Origin: Thunnus maccoyii
Taxonomy: Eukaryota > Chordata > Actinopteri > Scombriformes > Scombridae
Length of the DNA: 64,000 nucleotides
NCBI RefSeq assembly: GCF_910596095.1
Contig: NC_056546.1
Span: 22,038,425-22,102,424 of the forward strand
Direction: 5' to 3'
The translations under genes were made by a program, and so were the position numbers. The notes under the pieces were generated by a model that did not search any database, was not told the origin of the DNA, and worked only from the letters and a program-made list of their open reading frames with translations. The stretch's first letter is position 1; every line of letters starts with the position of its first letter. Shown piece by piece: positions 14,601 through 26,493 of this stretch.

Positions 14601-17600
14601 TGAAATGTGACTTACCTTGGCCTTGACTAGCCTCTTGGCAGTCTTAATCTTGGCCTCACAGAACGCCCCTCGGTACTTGGCACTCACATCCGTCCCTACT
14701 GTCAAGTAGGGGGGCTCCTCCAGAGTCTGAGGGGGGAAAAAAAAAACAAAACAGGAAACCAGTGAATACAAAGCCTTTTATATATATATAGCTTACTGAC
14801 AGGTGTATTCTCAAAGCTCGGGGAGGAGGACACACATACAGGCTTCTCATACTGTAGGCCAGCTACGCAAAACCCACCCAGCTCAGTGATTCATCCATGG
14901 AAAACACATACCATCTGCTCTGGGTATTGGAAAACAAGCCTCTGAGGGAGCAAACAAAAAGGCCACTTCACTACTGCTTTGATGAGTACAAAGAAGAAGC
15001 TATCTGTAACACATAGCACCATCTTGTGTCATCATTGGATGTCTATCAAACCTTTTTTTTTTTTTTTTTCCCCTGCACAAGTGCAGATTTGCGGAGGGGT
15101 CGGGCACACAGAGAAAACAGACATTCTGTGTGTGGGTGAGGGCAGATGATGTTTGCGGGTCATGTAGTGTAGAGATGAATTTACTGAGAAAGTGTCTAAC
15201 CTAACACTGGTATATTTAGACATCTCTGTAGAATGAGGGGCAGGCACAAAGTGGGCCACACGTCCTGCTGACAGGACACATCAAGAACGATTTCAATATA
15301 TCTCGTGTGCACTCGGCCGATGTCTCTGACAGCAGGTTTGTACTCAAGTGTTCCTCAATGTTAATGTGGAACAAGAAAACACCAGATCGTCCTCTAATGT
15401 GCAAAACTACAAATATACTATAACTGCACAAGAAAACATCTTCTTATTTTCTGAATGAATGAATGAATGAAGTGTATTCATGCCCAGTGGAAAGTTTTTC
15501 AACAATTTAGCATTAAGTTTTCCCAACAGAGAGATGGCTGTGTTCATTTAGTGTACTGCATAAATAGTTCTCCAAAGAACTTATGCATATTACATTTCAT
15601 ACTACAAGCTACTCAGATCTCTCTTCTTTTTATATCACTTAATCAGACAAAACTCAAATATATAAATGTTAGGGATCACTTTGAAGTTTCCTACCAGCCA
15701 TTCATTGTTCCCCTGTGAAGGGCAAAGAGTGGTTGCCTTTGCAATGGTAAACTACACCAGTAGTGAGCAGTGTTTAAACCAGTGAGGAGGAACTAATCAC
15801 TAGAACCAGCTGCTGTAGTTTTTCTTCTGAAAATATGTGGACTCTCAGCCCTCCGTGGCACATATTTATGCCATGACAGAACCACTTTTCAGATGGTAAA
15901 AGTCCAAATCTAAGAGATTAAGACCTTTGACATGTTTTAACTGTTTGCAGGTTCACTTTTTTTTGTCTAAGCCAATATGCAAGAATGGGTAAAAAGAACA
16001 TATGAGCGAACCCTGGAGCAGCATGCTAAAATAAATATAAGCCATCAGTTTTATAAAGGAGTTCCACATCGACGGAGTGCATCGGCAGAGGTGAGCGGAG
16101 CAGCTTTAGGGTAAAAAACATCCGCTTTTCCTCAGCAACATTTTGCAACACTTCTGAAGCATTGATTGAACATAGCTTTTTTGAACTTGTGTATTTTATT
16201 CAAGCTGAGGATAGAGACTGTCCATGTTCTTCCCAAACCTTCCACCTACAACAGTTACACAGCAACGCTCCTCTCTCTATGAATATTATACATTACATTA
16301 AAAAGGACATTATGCAAAACACTAAAGAAATGATATGATGGGAGGCTGTATTTCATATTTCAGAGTTATTACTTGTCAAGCATATTGCACCTTAACTGTA
16401 TTGCTTTTAATGGTTTTAATGTAGACCTGCAATAAAGGAAAATATAAATGTTGGGTCAGGATTTGGACTTGGCAGATATTCAATATTAAATGATGTGGAA
16501 AGGGATCAGGGGCACGGGACATCCCTAATTTGTGTCATCGCTGACCTGCCAGTAATGTTCTCAAATTCACCACACGTGCATGAGCATAATGTTGCCTTTC
16601 CTAAATAGATAAATAGGACTCACAGGTGAAATTACAGCAACATGTCAGCATAATCCACTGTCAGGTTCAAATGAAGTTTAAATGTTTCATATCCCTCTTT
16701 TTTGTTATCTGCTGCTTCTCTAATTTGACGGTAGTTATTCAATTTTGGGCCCAATTTTTTCAATTTTTGGACACAGTCTTATCTGATAATACTTGCAAGA
16801 GGCAATGAGGCATTAACAGAGGTGGAGATCAGACTTGTGATCTGACTTGCAGTCTGTCCTCAGCGCTATTAATCATACAGGTGATACAGTAACTGTCAGC
16901 CAAATAAAAAAAGCAGAACAGCCAGAATTTGGCTGGCATGTAAATAAGGTGCTCCGATTGATATCAAAGGCTAGAAGCAGATAAAGCACTGTGTACTAAA
17001 AATACGAATGGTGGCTTGCCAACTGTAATAACCCAGTCCAGCTTTGTGAAAAAGAATTGTTAGGCTCTGTTGACTTAGAAGTAGTGTTACACATAGTTTT
17101 TCATCTTGTACTGTCAAAAGACATTCACAAAACTCAGATTACAGACAGGGTGCCCTTAACACTGTATTTAAAAATAGTAAAGACGTATCTAAGATGCAGA
17201 AGAGTAATAAAATGGTGCTGTACTATCAAGACAAATAGTTTTCAGATGCAACTCATCAATGTATCACTGTGGCCTTAATGATGCTAAATCATAAAATAAC
17301 TCAAACCGGCTGCAAGAAGCAAAAAAAAAAAAACTGACATGTTTGTTCAGAGATTGACAAATTGCACCTCCTGTGTTAAGAAGGCCACGAGCCAGTCACA
17401 GTCAAACCAGGACAGGGTGCCTCTTCTACAGTGTCTCCGGGATTCTGACAGATGGGATTCAGGGGCAGAGTCCAGTGCACTTCAGCCTCCCCACCTCTCA
17501 GATAAACACCTCATTAGTCTTTAGTGCAGTCTGGCCTCAGCACCAGCTGCCCTAGCCAAGACCAGGCTTACATGACGCTGCAGCCGTTTCCACTGGCTAA

Positions 17601-20600
17601 CCAACTCTCTTGTCAGTCATGGGTGCAACACAAACCTGGACTGCTATGGTGTAAAGTACTGCTCCAGTTCCTCTTTCATACATACTGACACTCGTCTCCT
17701 TTCGCTTCCCCTGCTGACCCTGTTACTTTCCTCTTCTTAAAGGAAGAGTCATGCTACTGAGTCAGTGCCATGCCGTTGGTCCGATGGTCCATAATTCCGA
17801 AACCCCAATTGTTAGAAAAACTTCCTATTGGACTGAAAGCCCATTATTATGATGACCTGTTATCCCGAAAACAAAAGCCCACTGCTATGAAGGCCCATTG
17901 CTCTGAAAATACACAGTCTCCCTGGAGTTTTTGTCCTTAATATCTTAGTGAATTTTGACGTGCTAATGCAAAGATAATGTTTACAAAATCCTTGCTAACC
18001 CTGACCCATTTCAGAGCAATGGGCATTTGTCTTCAGGATAACGAGCCGTTGGACTAATGGGCTTCCGGTCCAAAAGGGACATTTTAAAAACTATTGGGGT
18101 TTCGGAATAACAGGCCTTCAGACCAATGGGCAGTCCCTACTGAGTCAGAGAGAGCAGCCTGGGTTATATTGACTGTGGCTGCCAAACCTCCCCATCTTAA
18201 CAGGGCAAGGGTGATAACACATTACAGAGGCCAGAGTCACATTTGTCATGCTCACATGCCAATACAAATAGAGGATGGTTTGTTGTTTCCACTGATAATG
18301 CCCCGCCTCCCCACATTCAGCTAAACACTATGAAAGAAAATTCCATTCCTTGGATTAGATTGCCATTTAGCCTACAGCTGTCTGGAGAAAAACACAGACT
18401 ATTTTTTATTTTTTATTTTCATTGCTCCTGCCAGTGCTGAATAAAAGACAGCACTCTGCTCAGAAGTTCAACCAATCGAGATGAGTAAGCTCAAAGAGGT
18501 GGAATTCCTGCGCCTTTGGGAGGTGTAACATCCTCTCGCCAATTCAAAATAAGCTAAAACCCCTGACGAGAGCTGCTCTCACCTAAGATACTGTCATGAA
18601 AAGAACAGAGCAGTATTTAACATGAGTCTCAAGCGCCACTTCAGCTTCAGCATGCAAAGTCAAAGTCATGGTAATAGCGGTAGTACAATCAAGACCGGCT
18701 CTTTGGCTATTCACCTAGCGCCACTGATGTGGAAAATACTCTCCAGGCACACGTGCTTGATTAAACACATACAAATGTGACTTGGCATGGGGTGACAAAA
18801 CACACCTGCGGCTGGCGCGGAGAGAAACAGGCCTAAACCGTTCTTAAACTATAGCTTGACTTTGCTTAAATGCATCACATCCGAAAGGAAACAATGAACA
18901 AACAGGTACAAGGATGTTCTACTCAAATATTATAAGTCAGACATGCACAGATATCACATTAAATAATAACTTTAATCTATTCTCTTTTCGGACAGGGGCC
19001 ATCAGAGGTGATGGTGCAACAGTGTTGTTGGCCATAAATACCTCTGTCCTGGCTGGTGTCATTGAATGACATGGACACTTTAAACAAAGAACTAGCATCT
19101 CACTGATTACTGGTGATCCAACGCCTACTCAGTATTTAAGCCTTTCTAGTCAGGGAACAAAACAGGCAATGCCACAACGTTAAGTCAGAGCTTTGAAATC
19201 ATTCCAGATTCACCAAAACAAAATATACTGAAGTGACACTGGCAACAGCAGAATGAGATCAGTTTCTGCTCAATAAAGACTCTCAGGTCATGAAAAATTT
19301 AACAGCCAGCTCCACAGAGCGCTAGTTGAAAATATATAAGCTTCTGCTCATAGTGCATTTCTTGGACAGCCTGGGTGACTCTAGCATTTTCATTCTACAA
19401 CTCAGTAAAAAAAAGAGGCTTTCTGGCAGCTACCACACGGTTAAAGCTTCAGAAAATACTGATGGCACAGTGATGGTGGGCTACATGTAAAGTGTAGATT
19501 GCATGGTCTGACGTGGTATGATCAGTGCTCAGGGAGGGGCTGCTGGCCCGGGGTTCTGGGAACTGTACTGTCACCTGTTATCATGCAGATACCCATTGCT
19601 AATGTATAAAAGCTTAGTCACACTAGTTTCCGCAAATAGTCTTTCTGCCTCTCATTCACTACCATCGAAGTCGATGTGACTGCCACATTCGAGAATATGT
19701 TTTCAGTTTGAGCTCCAACAGATTCACCTTGCTGAACTCTTACCTATGAGTTCATATGATTAGTCAACAGTCACAATGTTTGATCCTTGTGTTTGAAGTT
19801 GTGTCTGACAATGAGTCATCTATTTTAGCTCCATTTTGTCCACTATCATAGACTATTAACAGCCAATGATATCGCATTATTTCAGATTATGCATTGGACC
19901 CATGACAACCCTCTTTGATGTGGAGCGCAGGACCATTTGGCTGAACTGAACCCAAGTCTTGTTTAGCCATTATTTCTGCAACAAGCCTTTAGGAAATGTC
20001 ATGGTGATGTCAACTGCTGCACTCATATTTTAACAGATAAATAACTCATAAGTAACATTACTCAGAGATGATGCAGAGATGATGTAGAAACAGATAAGAT
20101 TAGCAGCCGACACACAATTACAGGCAAACCTTGCTACTATCTACACCTTGCTGTTTACTTTGACCATTTATTGCCTATCATTACTCAACCACTGAAAAAA
20201 GCCTACTCTGTATGAGTGCATCGTCTGAATGTTTCCTTTGAAACTCCTCTTCATCATTATTAGGACACTTCAAGATCAAATTACATTTCAAATGTTTTCC
20301 ACATCAGATCAGAGTTTCAGTTAATTTATTTTCATATAGTGCATACTTCATTTTAAAGTTAAAAAAAGAGTTTATAGGTCACTACTGTTGCACTACTGTT
20401 GTGTCCTCCTAAAGCTGAAATGACACACATGTTGGAGGTCGGAGACATCACTACTTTGTGTTGGTATGTTTCAAGATGATGTGAGGACACAAACTGGTTT
20501 TTACTCAGTTGTCGGGGCAGGTTAGGGTGGTGGAAACAAGATGACATAACAGTTAAACGTCTTAGTCAAATGAAGTCTACTACTCTAGATTTCAATGTAA

Positions 20601-23600
20601 CAAATCACTTATTATCACAGTATCTGTGTAGGCACACAAAACTGCACCTTTTAAAACAGACTATTTAGACACTAAGCAGCATTACTGAAATATCATACAG
20701 TAAACAATAGGTTTTGACCCATTATATTGTGTTATAATGAATAGGCTTGTAGGCTGAACAAAGGAACATGCAAGAGGCATGCAGGAAAGAATTAAGCTCC
20801 CTCCCAGCCCAGCTCACACGTACAATAATCCTGCTGTGAATCACCTCTTTGTCCAAACCAGAGTCACCGCAATTCCAGTGACTAGTGCTTCAGCAGGAGT
20901 TGCCTTGGCAATGCCATGGCGGCTTTAAACTAGCAAAAAAAATAACAATCATAATACCTTTGGTTTACGCACTTATTCCCCAAAAATGTAGGGCGATCTA
21001 ACAAATCTACTCCACCTGCAGTGTCACGAACAATTCAAACCAAATACAGAAATGTCATCATTTTGATAAAGTCCTGTATTTGAAATCAGGAAGACAAGTT
21101 CAACTTTTTATTCAAGTTCTTATGATGTTCACAGATGCAAAAATGACCTTTGTGCACACAAGAGCATATAGACTCAAAGGTGTGGACGACTGCATGATGC
21201 AAATACTCTTTTTGCATACTATATGCCTTTTGACAGTTGCAGCAGTGTCTATAGGCTCAGTATGGATCTCAGTACTTTTATGTTAATTGTAAGGGCTTCA
21301 ACTTCCAAAAACCATGCAATACCTACAATTCAACCAAGAGGCATTGAAAAAACATGCAGGGACACCTTCAACTCAGTCAGACTACTCACAGATGCAAAAG
21401 TATGCAGCATGTTACCACTGCACTACATGCTGTACACCAGTACAGCTGCTGCAACTCATCCAGAAGAATAACCTGAATGAATATATTTCATTTCTACAGC
21501 ACAGCATTTTTCAACTCACCACCTTTAATCAAAAGCTGATCACTTATTGTTTTAACACCTTGTTGTAACTATGTAACTACTGTAACTATTGATAACTACT
21601 GTAAAGTTATCTTAACTGTGACACTACATAGTTATACATAGTCAAAATCATGGTTGTAGTATTGTAAGGTAACGTACACAGTTTTAGCATATTATTACAC
21701 AAATGTAGATGACAGAAATTGCATCAATAATGAACTGATGTCCTGGATATTGAATCTTAAATAGCAAAAATATTTAGCATGTGCTTAGACTGCTGGAATT
21801 GATGCTTGAGACATTTATATTTAATCTTGTCTAGGTAAACCAGGTTATGGACAAGGCGCAGTAATTGAGTGCATTTACCATATTACTTCTGCTGGGGCAA
21901 GGATTTTCTTCCTTCTAATTTAAACAATTTTACAAGATATTTGCAGATTAAGTTATTATATGGATTAGCCTAAAGTATTCCAACAATTATCCAGCACATT
22001 TGTCTTCCTTTAGAGTCTCTAATGTTTAGATTGTTCTCTCAAGCTCATAGTATATAAGCACTGTGTGCAGTTGATGAAGACAGGCTGTAGACCATAAGCC
22101 AAAGTGACATGAAATGCTAAGTGAACATAATGAAAAACTGTCCTAGTTACAAAGCAATTTACAGTCTGGGAATTAAGCAGATGTTCCTATACAGAGCAGC
22201 GTACAGTTGCTGCAGTTAAGATAAGTCAGCACTCCTCAAGCATCAATAGAGACAGACACTTCAGAGCACTATGAAAACAACAAATGCTACAGCATTAAAC
22301 CAGAAATGTCACTATGAAAACATCGCTCCTGTCAGCGGTTATGTGAATAATCAAGTGTAAGCATAATAATTATCTAATACAGTGTTTCCCCTATAATTGT
22401 ACAGGCCTGGCAGGCCGCCAAGCCGACAAGAACCCCCGCCAGGCCAGAAAAATCTTTTTTTTTTAAATGCCAAAAATAACACCAAATATCCATTCACTCG
22501 GAAATCAATAATCATTTGTGTTTGGGAGCCTCTGTGCTGCGCTGGCCAAAACATGAGTCAATCTCTGTGTTATTACCTGTGAAACTCTTGACTCAGTGGC
22601 AAAGATGCTAGAAGCTAGCATGACTCTGTTTGTAAAAAAAACTGTTCTGAGTGGATCACTGGGAAATAAAATAAAATATGGGAAGACACACATACACACA
22701 CACACCACTGCGGCCCATCCTGCCACCCAAAAGCAGTGAACCTAGGGGAAACACTGTAATATATAAGCCTACTGCTATCCAGCTGTGGAGAATAACTGCA
22801 TAATGACCAAGGGTACTAGTGGCAACAGTTTAATAAATGTTCACATATTACACTTTATTCACATAGCCACTTGTAGAGAATTGAGCAACAAAGCTAGCCT
22901 AAGGTGTGAATTAAGTGGTATCTACTACCCCCATGTGCTCTACATAATCTGTGACTGGACACACAGTTCATTAACATACATTTCTGGTCATGACAATCAG
23001 AACTCTGTTGCCTTCCTGTGACACAAACAGTTTATTATGTAACCACAAATCATCCCGCAGTTCAAGCAGCATTACTAGAGGAACAAATTCAGGCCAACAA
23101 AAAAGATTCTGAAATAGAGAAAAAAAACAAAAGCTTTGCACCAGACCAAAATATTTGCTAGTATTGACCAAACTGAATGAATATTGCAAACTACTTTCAC
23201 ATCCCATGATTCTTTTGGTTGCGCTTTAATGGGATACTTTGGTAAACTGTTAACATGTCTGTTGCTGGGCGGTGGTATAGCTTGAGTAACCACAATAAGC
23301 ACCATTAGGGGCAAAGTGACAGACTACAAATCATTACCAGAACTGCTTTTAATTTGTCCATCACTAACTCTCAAACCACAAAAGGTACTTACATTTTGTG
23401 TGCCAAATAAAAATTGTACTAAATGTACAGACTTTTGTTACTGTATGTCATTACCAATTAATTAAATAGCAAAACTCTGCAGGTTATGACTCTACATATG
23501 GCTCACATGGAAACAAATGACAGGTTGAGACACAACAGCCTGCAGGCGTAACAACAGTTTGAACTGTGATCCATTGAGACTACAGTACAAGCCAAGATTA

Positions 23601-24271
23601 AATAGCTCACATCACAGCCTATTTTCCAAATAGTGACAGTTGTGACTTCTCCAAACTGAAAAGGGCTTCACAAAACTATGCCAGAGCTTTTAGATATTTT
23701 GTAAATTTCTCTTTCCTTCTGCTATCCATCTATCATTATGCACTACACCTTTAGCATGAACATAAATTGGCTAATTTCAAAACACCCTCTTTCTGAAAAC
23801 ACTTTTTATACAAAATCCACATACATCGCTTCACATCAAGGCACAATCTCAGAATATAATTCAATAACAATGCATAGCAAAGCATAACAGCAAACTTACA
23901 GATCCTTTGTTGTGTTTGCAAAATACAGCCTGAGCCACTGGAAACTCAATATCATGCTTATCAAATAAATGTATTACTTTGGCCTATGTCCAATACACTT
24001 GCCTCGCTGTGTTTGAACAAGACCAAAATTGACATTTAGTAAAAGTTCACACTTGCCCTATTCATGAGAACAAAAGGATGAAGTCTTGCATATGAAATAT
24101 CTACCATGCATTTAACATTTAGAGTTTGACTTGTCTGGGTAGAGCATGTTTATTTAGGAGTTAAATGAAATTGAGCCGAGCCTGGAAATTCAGAGGTAGT
24201 AGTGATCTAATTGAGTTTCCAGTGGCATGAAACACACAGCAAGAAGAAAAAACAAATGAACATACCTTCAT
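2417..24271 (-). CDS. arid4b: ARID4B, AT-rich interaction domain 4B (N-terminal 222 residues; 3' part outside window)
   Basis: Coding exons, in order of transcription: 24,271-24,266; 14,726-14,616; 8,884-8,819; 8,444-8,354; 7,194-7,115; 6,721-6,630; 3,950-3,809; 2,496-2,417. Their phases join without a frameshift into 668 nt (222 codons plus two bases). The start is an ATG-AAG exon (M-K) as in ARID4 proteins. The protein begins with the RBB1NT/Tudor region: [17 protein letters not shown] near residues 6-22, [19 protein letters not shown] near 92-110, GTPVIGKK near 132-139, then an acidic serine run and a second chromatin-reader segment ([20 protein letters not shown]). The ARID, chromobarrel and C-terminal parts would lie beyond position 1. 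In vertebrates ARID4B is a nuclear subunit of SIN3-HDAC co-repressors that binds RB-family proteins. ARID4A is the alternative, but motifs such as [13 protein letters not shown] and [13 protein letters not shown], and the position beside GGPS1, point to ARID4B. Residue 88 is I where I recall W in mammals. Confidence 0.93.
2542..2604. repeat. (TG)n microsatellite, about 31 units
   Basis: An uninterrupted GT run starts 45 bp upstream (in transcript sense) of ARID4B coding exon 8, inside the intron, and is followed by a GGAGGAGG purine tract. Its length makes it likely to be polymorphic. Confidence 0.97.
3809..3950 (-). CDS. arid4b: ARID4B coding exon 7 (residues 149-196)
   Basis: This 142-nt exon has acceptor CCACAG and donor GTGAGC. 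It encodes an acidic serine-rich linker ([15 protein letters not shown]) and the start of the second reader segment: [18 protein letters not shown], then TTWYPAL. Confidence 0.9.
4114..4402. mobile_element. Dispersed fish MITE, 'ttagagctgaaatgat' family, copy 1
   Basis: The element begins TTAGAGCTGAAATGATT and ends with GTTAGCTGTAGCCCCACT. It is rich in ATTG/AATAAT motifs and includes TTGTGAGGATTTGCTGCTTT, which recurs in the 12.5-kb element. It has no coding capacity. The family looks like a non-autonomous DNA transposon, probably hAT-type, common in teleost introns. Confidence 0.65.
5118..5892. mobile_element. Non-autonomous DNA transposon with TIRs
   Basis: The left end reads CAGGGAATAGTTTGACATTT and the right end is its near-perfect inverse (AAATGTCAAACTGTTCCTTT). 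Inside are GAGAGTTAGATGAGAAGATT and TTAGCTTAGCTTAGCACAAAG, which I recognise as a very common percomorph repeat. The open frames within it are chance products. Confidence 0.8.
6298..6320. repeat. Poly(A) run
   Basis: About 20 consecutive A residues follow GGAGGAATA. It could be the tail of a decayed retroposon, but no body can be delimited. Confidence 0.7.
6630..6721 (-). CDS. arid4b: ARID4B coding exon 6 (residues 119-148)
   Basis: This 92-nt exon ends in phase 2, with acceptor CTGCAG and donor GTGAGT. It encodes [20 protein letters not shown] followed by [10 protein letters not shown], diagnostic for ARID4B over ARID4A. Confidence 0.93.
7115..7194 (-). CDS. arid4b: ARID4B coding exon 5 (residues 92-118), GC donor
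   Basis: This 80-nt exon encodes [19 protein letters not shown] and then ARHFAESE. The acceptor is CTGCAG. The donor reads GAG|GCAAGT, the classic GC-AG form. It is the only placement that keeps the next exon (T-L-D-R-L-P-L-T) in frame and in agreement with the family. Confidence 0.92.
7250..7278. repeat. (CA)n microsatellite
   Basis: An (AC)n tract with one interruption (ACACAAACAC), just upstream of ARID4B coding exon 5 in its intron. Confidence 0.9.
8354..8444 (-). CDS. arid4b: ARID4B coding exon 4 (residues 62-91)
   Basis: This 91-nt exon ends in phase 1 with a GTGAGT donor; the acceptor is CTACAG. It encodes [20 protein letters not shown] followed by [10 protein letters not shown]. The codon ATA gives isoleucine where mammalian ARID4 proteins, from memory, have tryptophan (DASWYTV). 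Confidence 0.92.
8819..8884 (-). CDS. arid4b: ARID4B coding exon 3 (residues 40-61)
   Basis: This 66-nt exon is phase 0 at both ends, between a CCCCAG acceptor and a GTAAGG donor. It encodes a variable stretch ending in ENIKGPLK, which corresponds to the HIKGPLK segment of ARID4B. Confidence 0.88.
9427..9455. repeat. (CA)n microsatellite
   Basis: About 14 uninterrupted AC units inside ARID4B intron 2. Confidence 0.95.
12468..13142. mobile_element. Nested pair of MITEs (same broad family as 4.1 kb)
   Basis: The outer copy starts at AGAGCTGAAATGGTCAGTTG and ends at GAATTAGTTGCAGCCCTA. It is interrupted at about 12,666-12,975 by a second, opposite-oriented element starting CCACAACTAACCATTAAT and ending ACTAATTGTTAGAGCTCT. 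The outer sequence resumes with TTGGTCAAACAAAACAG, as expected from the uninterrupted copy at 4.1 kb. No coding potential. Confidence 0.65.
14616..14726 (-). CDS. arid4b: ARID4B coding exon 2 (residues 3-39)
   Basis: This 111-nt exon is phase 0 at both ends, with acceptor TCAG and donor GTAAG. It encodes the strongly conserved ARID4 N-terminal stretch [20 protein letters not shown], which made this the easiest exon to recognise. Confidence 0.93.
17766..18136. mobile_element. TIR element with GCCCATTG..CCGAAA units, flanked by 12-bp direct repeats
   Basis: This 371-bp element is flanked by CTACTGAGTCAG at 17,754-17,765 and again at 18,137-18,148. Its ends are inverted repeats: TTCCGAAACCCCAAT on the left mirrors ATTGGGGTTTCGGAA on the right, and TTGGTCCGATGG mirrors CTTCAGACCAA with mismatches. 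Within the arms, imperfect units such as GCCCATTGCTCTGAAA recur. It has no ORF, so it is non-autonomous. The superfamily is not certain. Confidence 0.75.
22380..22756. mobile_element. hAT-like MITE with CAGTGTTTCCCCT ends
   Basis: The left terminus is CAGTGTTTCCCCTATA and the right terminus AGGGGAAACACTG, the well-known inverted ends of a fish hAT-derived non-autonomous family. The interior has the typical GGCAGGCCGCCAAG block. The flanking 8 bp are A/T-rich (ATCTAATA and TAATATAT) but not a perfect duplication. Confidence 0.8.
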
Positions 24272-24308
24272 CTCTCTATAAGTCCTCTAGGTGACCAGTG
24301 TACCGAAT
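24266..24308 (-). CDS. arid4b: ARID4B exon with start codon (ATG-AAG)
   Basis: The coding part is 24,266-24,271 (ATG AAG, M1-K2), followed by the donor gtatg at 24,265-24,261. The rest is 5' UTR. The acceptor after CCTCAG puts the exon edge at 24,308; a TTTCAG six bases further out (24,314) is equally possible. The phase-0 junction joins exactly to the T-L-E-E-P-P-Y exon 9.5 kb away. Confidence 0.8.
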
Positions 24309-26493
24309 CTGAGGCTGAAACAGAGGTTTGAGAAGCTGTTAGGCATTACAGACAGTGCCAACTTCAGTCTGCCAAAACAAGACACGGTTATGTTATGATG
24401 ACATCACTTCTAAATACACTGCTGGATGCCGTGAAAAAATCTGGGCAGTAGCTAGACGCACACTCTACACTGCTTAAACCTACTCAACATAAAAACACAT
24501 CGTTGGCACAGGACATCCCCTTTAAGGAATAACTACTTTAAGTCTGAATTGAGGTTGCGATTGATTTAGAAAAAGTTTAAAGATCCTTTGCTTTAATAAT
24601 CCTTACTAATGCAACAGACAAATGGTATGGTGTGCTTGAGCTTTCGAGTCACATTCCTCCAAAATATCTGTGTTGCAAAGTAAACCGTGGCAGGCTGATC
24701 ACTCATTCGCAGAGCCCTTAAAGCCGTTTATGTAATGCCCAGTGTACTGTAGTCAGTCAGCAGTCAGACTTGGCTTGTGGCTATCAAGGGCGAGCACACA
24801 CAAAAGTAACTAGTCGCTGGCCAAAGAGACGACCTCCTCTCTCTGTCTGCACAAATGCACGGATAATGTCGTAGTTTCGGATAGAGTGACAGACACTGTG
24901 AGCCGCACGGTGCTCGGTTCTTTGAGTAGGGCAGCGCGGTGCGCCTGCTGTCTGCACTGCACTGACTATATACCAACACTACAGCAGAGGATGACGCCAT
25001 TTCTGTAGCTTGACAGTCGGCTAAAAGCGAGAGCACTTTCAGCTCACAAACGCTGGAAATTGCGGGAGCGGTGGTCACAATTCACCTGCTATTGTCAGAG
25101 CCATTGCTCTCCCGGAGACGAATCTCTTGGTTTTTACGTTGGGGGAAAACTGCTCCGAGAGCGTTCATTTTCGTTTTCGCTTCTCTCCCTTGTCTCGGTG
25201 CTCGCTTGCTCTCTGCGGAGTCCACTCGGCAGCAAAAATAGAGCGATAACAACGCTGCTTACGGGCAGACAACACAGCCACCAAACCTTTATAGAAATGT
25301 CATATGAAAGCTGTGTTGTAATAACAGCGTTAAGTTGAACAAAGTGTGCATTAGTCGCGCAGCACAAGTCACTTTCTTTCTTTCTTCACAAAATGTTCTC
25401 TTTATCGACTGGTCTGGCATTTCGCTGACTGCTCACGGAGTAACGTTGAGTGAGGTTGCCTCTGACAAAGAAACAAGTCGACCAAACGGTTCGCAACAAG
25501 GTCAAGCCTGATGTAAACGCAGCAGCATCGCGTTAATAACTACAACATGTTATTGTTATAACAGACGCCAAGGTCGCAGCCTTCATTTGTGGCTCTTCGG
25601 TCGCGGTGAATGATCGCGGAGGATACAATGTCATCCGCCCCAGACAATTTGCCAGACCAGCCCGATGCAAGTGAGTGAGTGACTGACCAACCACCAACAA
25701 TAATGCACACAGCCCGAGCCTCGGCCGTCGTTTCCCCCTCTGTCCTAATAAAGCCGGAGACCTTTAAACCTCTACGGTAGCAATTCCTATGTTGCCAGTC
25801 ACGGAAATGTGCAAAATACTGGTCACGCAGATACAACATTGAGACTAAAATAAGTCATCTCTGGCACAGGGGAAAAATAGTCCCACCTCGCATCTGGGGA
25901 ACATAGTAGCCACAACTGATCAAACGGGTGAGTTTCTTGAAATAAGGTAGCCCATCTGCTCCAACCTACACTGGAGAAACCCAATCCTGGTGGCACAAAA
26001 GAAAAGCCTGACGACGCATTTTACCTGTTAAACTACAGCGTTTTAGTCGCTGGTCGTCAAAAACATATCCTGCAGCGATGTCAAGCTTATAAAGGGTCGC
26101 CAACGGCTTTCGTGTAATATCACTTTGACGGCTATCAGGGAGCACCATGACAGCCGCTGCTCGACGACAACCTCTCCGAGGATTCCTCCGCTCAACAACA
26201 CAACACTCCGGCGTTTCAAACTATTCAGCCCCGGAGTAGCATAACCTTTCCACTGTGCTCATCAGCTTAATTTGGCTGGCTACAGCATAACTTTGTTATC
26301 GAGCTGACCTAAGTTTTTAGCTGTCTGGTCGCCTAAATTCATTCATTCCCTATAAAATCCTCCCCTAAACACATCACAGCATTAGTTAACAAGTTAGCTA
26401 ACAGTCAAGGTTGGCTTGGTAGCAGCAGGGAAGCAAGCTAGTAAAAAAAATGTTCAAAATAGCGATGGCTTTACCGAGGAAAAGCAGGCTTAC

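Larger units (their letters stand above)
8885..14615 (-). other. arid4b: ARID4B intron 2 (5.7 kb)
   Basis: It contains a (CA)n run at 9,427-9,455 and nested MITEs at 12,468-13,142. A patch at 11.3-11.75 kb carries a TCCCAGAATGC-type motif (minus strand, near 11,600) and clustered TGAGTCA-like motifs. No coding exon is recognised. Confidence 0.65.
14727..24265 (-). other. arid4b: ARID4B intron 1 of the coding region (9.5 kb)
   Basis: This long intron lies between the start-codon exon and coding exon 2. It contains a GAAT tandem run near 15,455-15,470, the TSD-flanked MITE at 17,766-18,136 and the hAT-like element at 22,380-22,756. The rest is A/T-rich DNA in which I see no conserved exon. Confidence 0.7.

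Noticed and set aside
2417..24271. ARID4A as the identity of the left gene
   Set aside because: Peptides such as [13 protein letters not shown] and [13 protein letters not shown] fit ARID4B better, and the neighbour is GGPS1 as for ARID4B in human.
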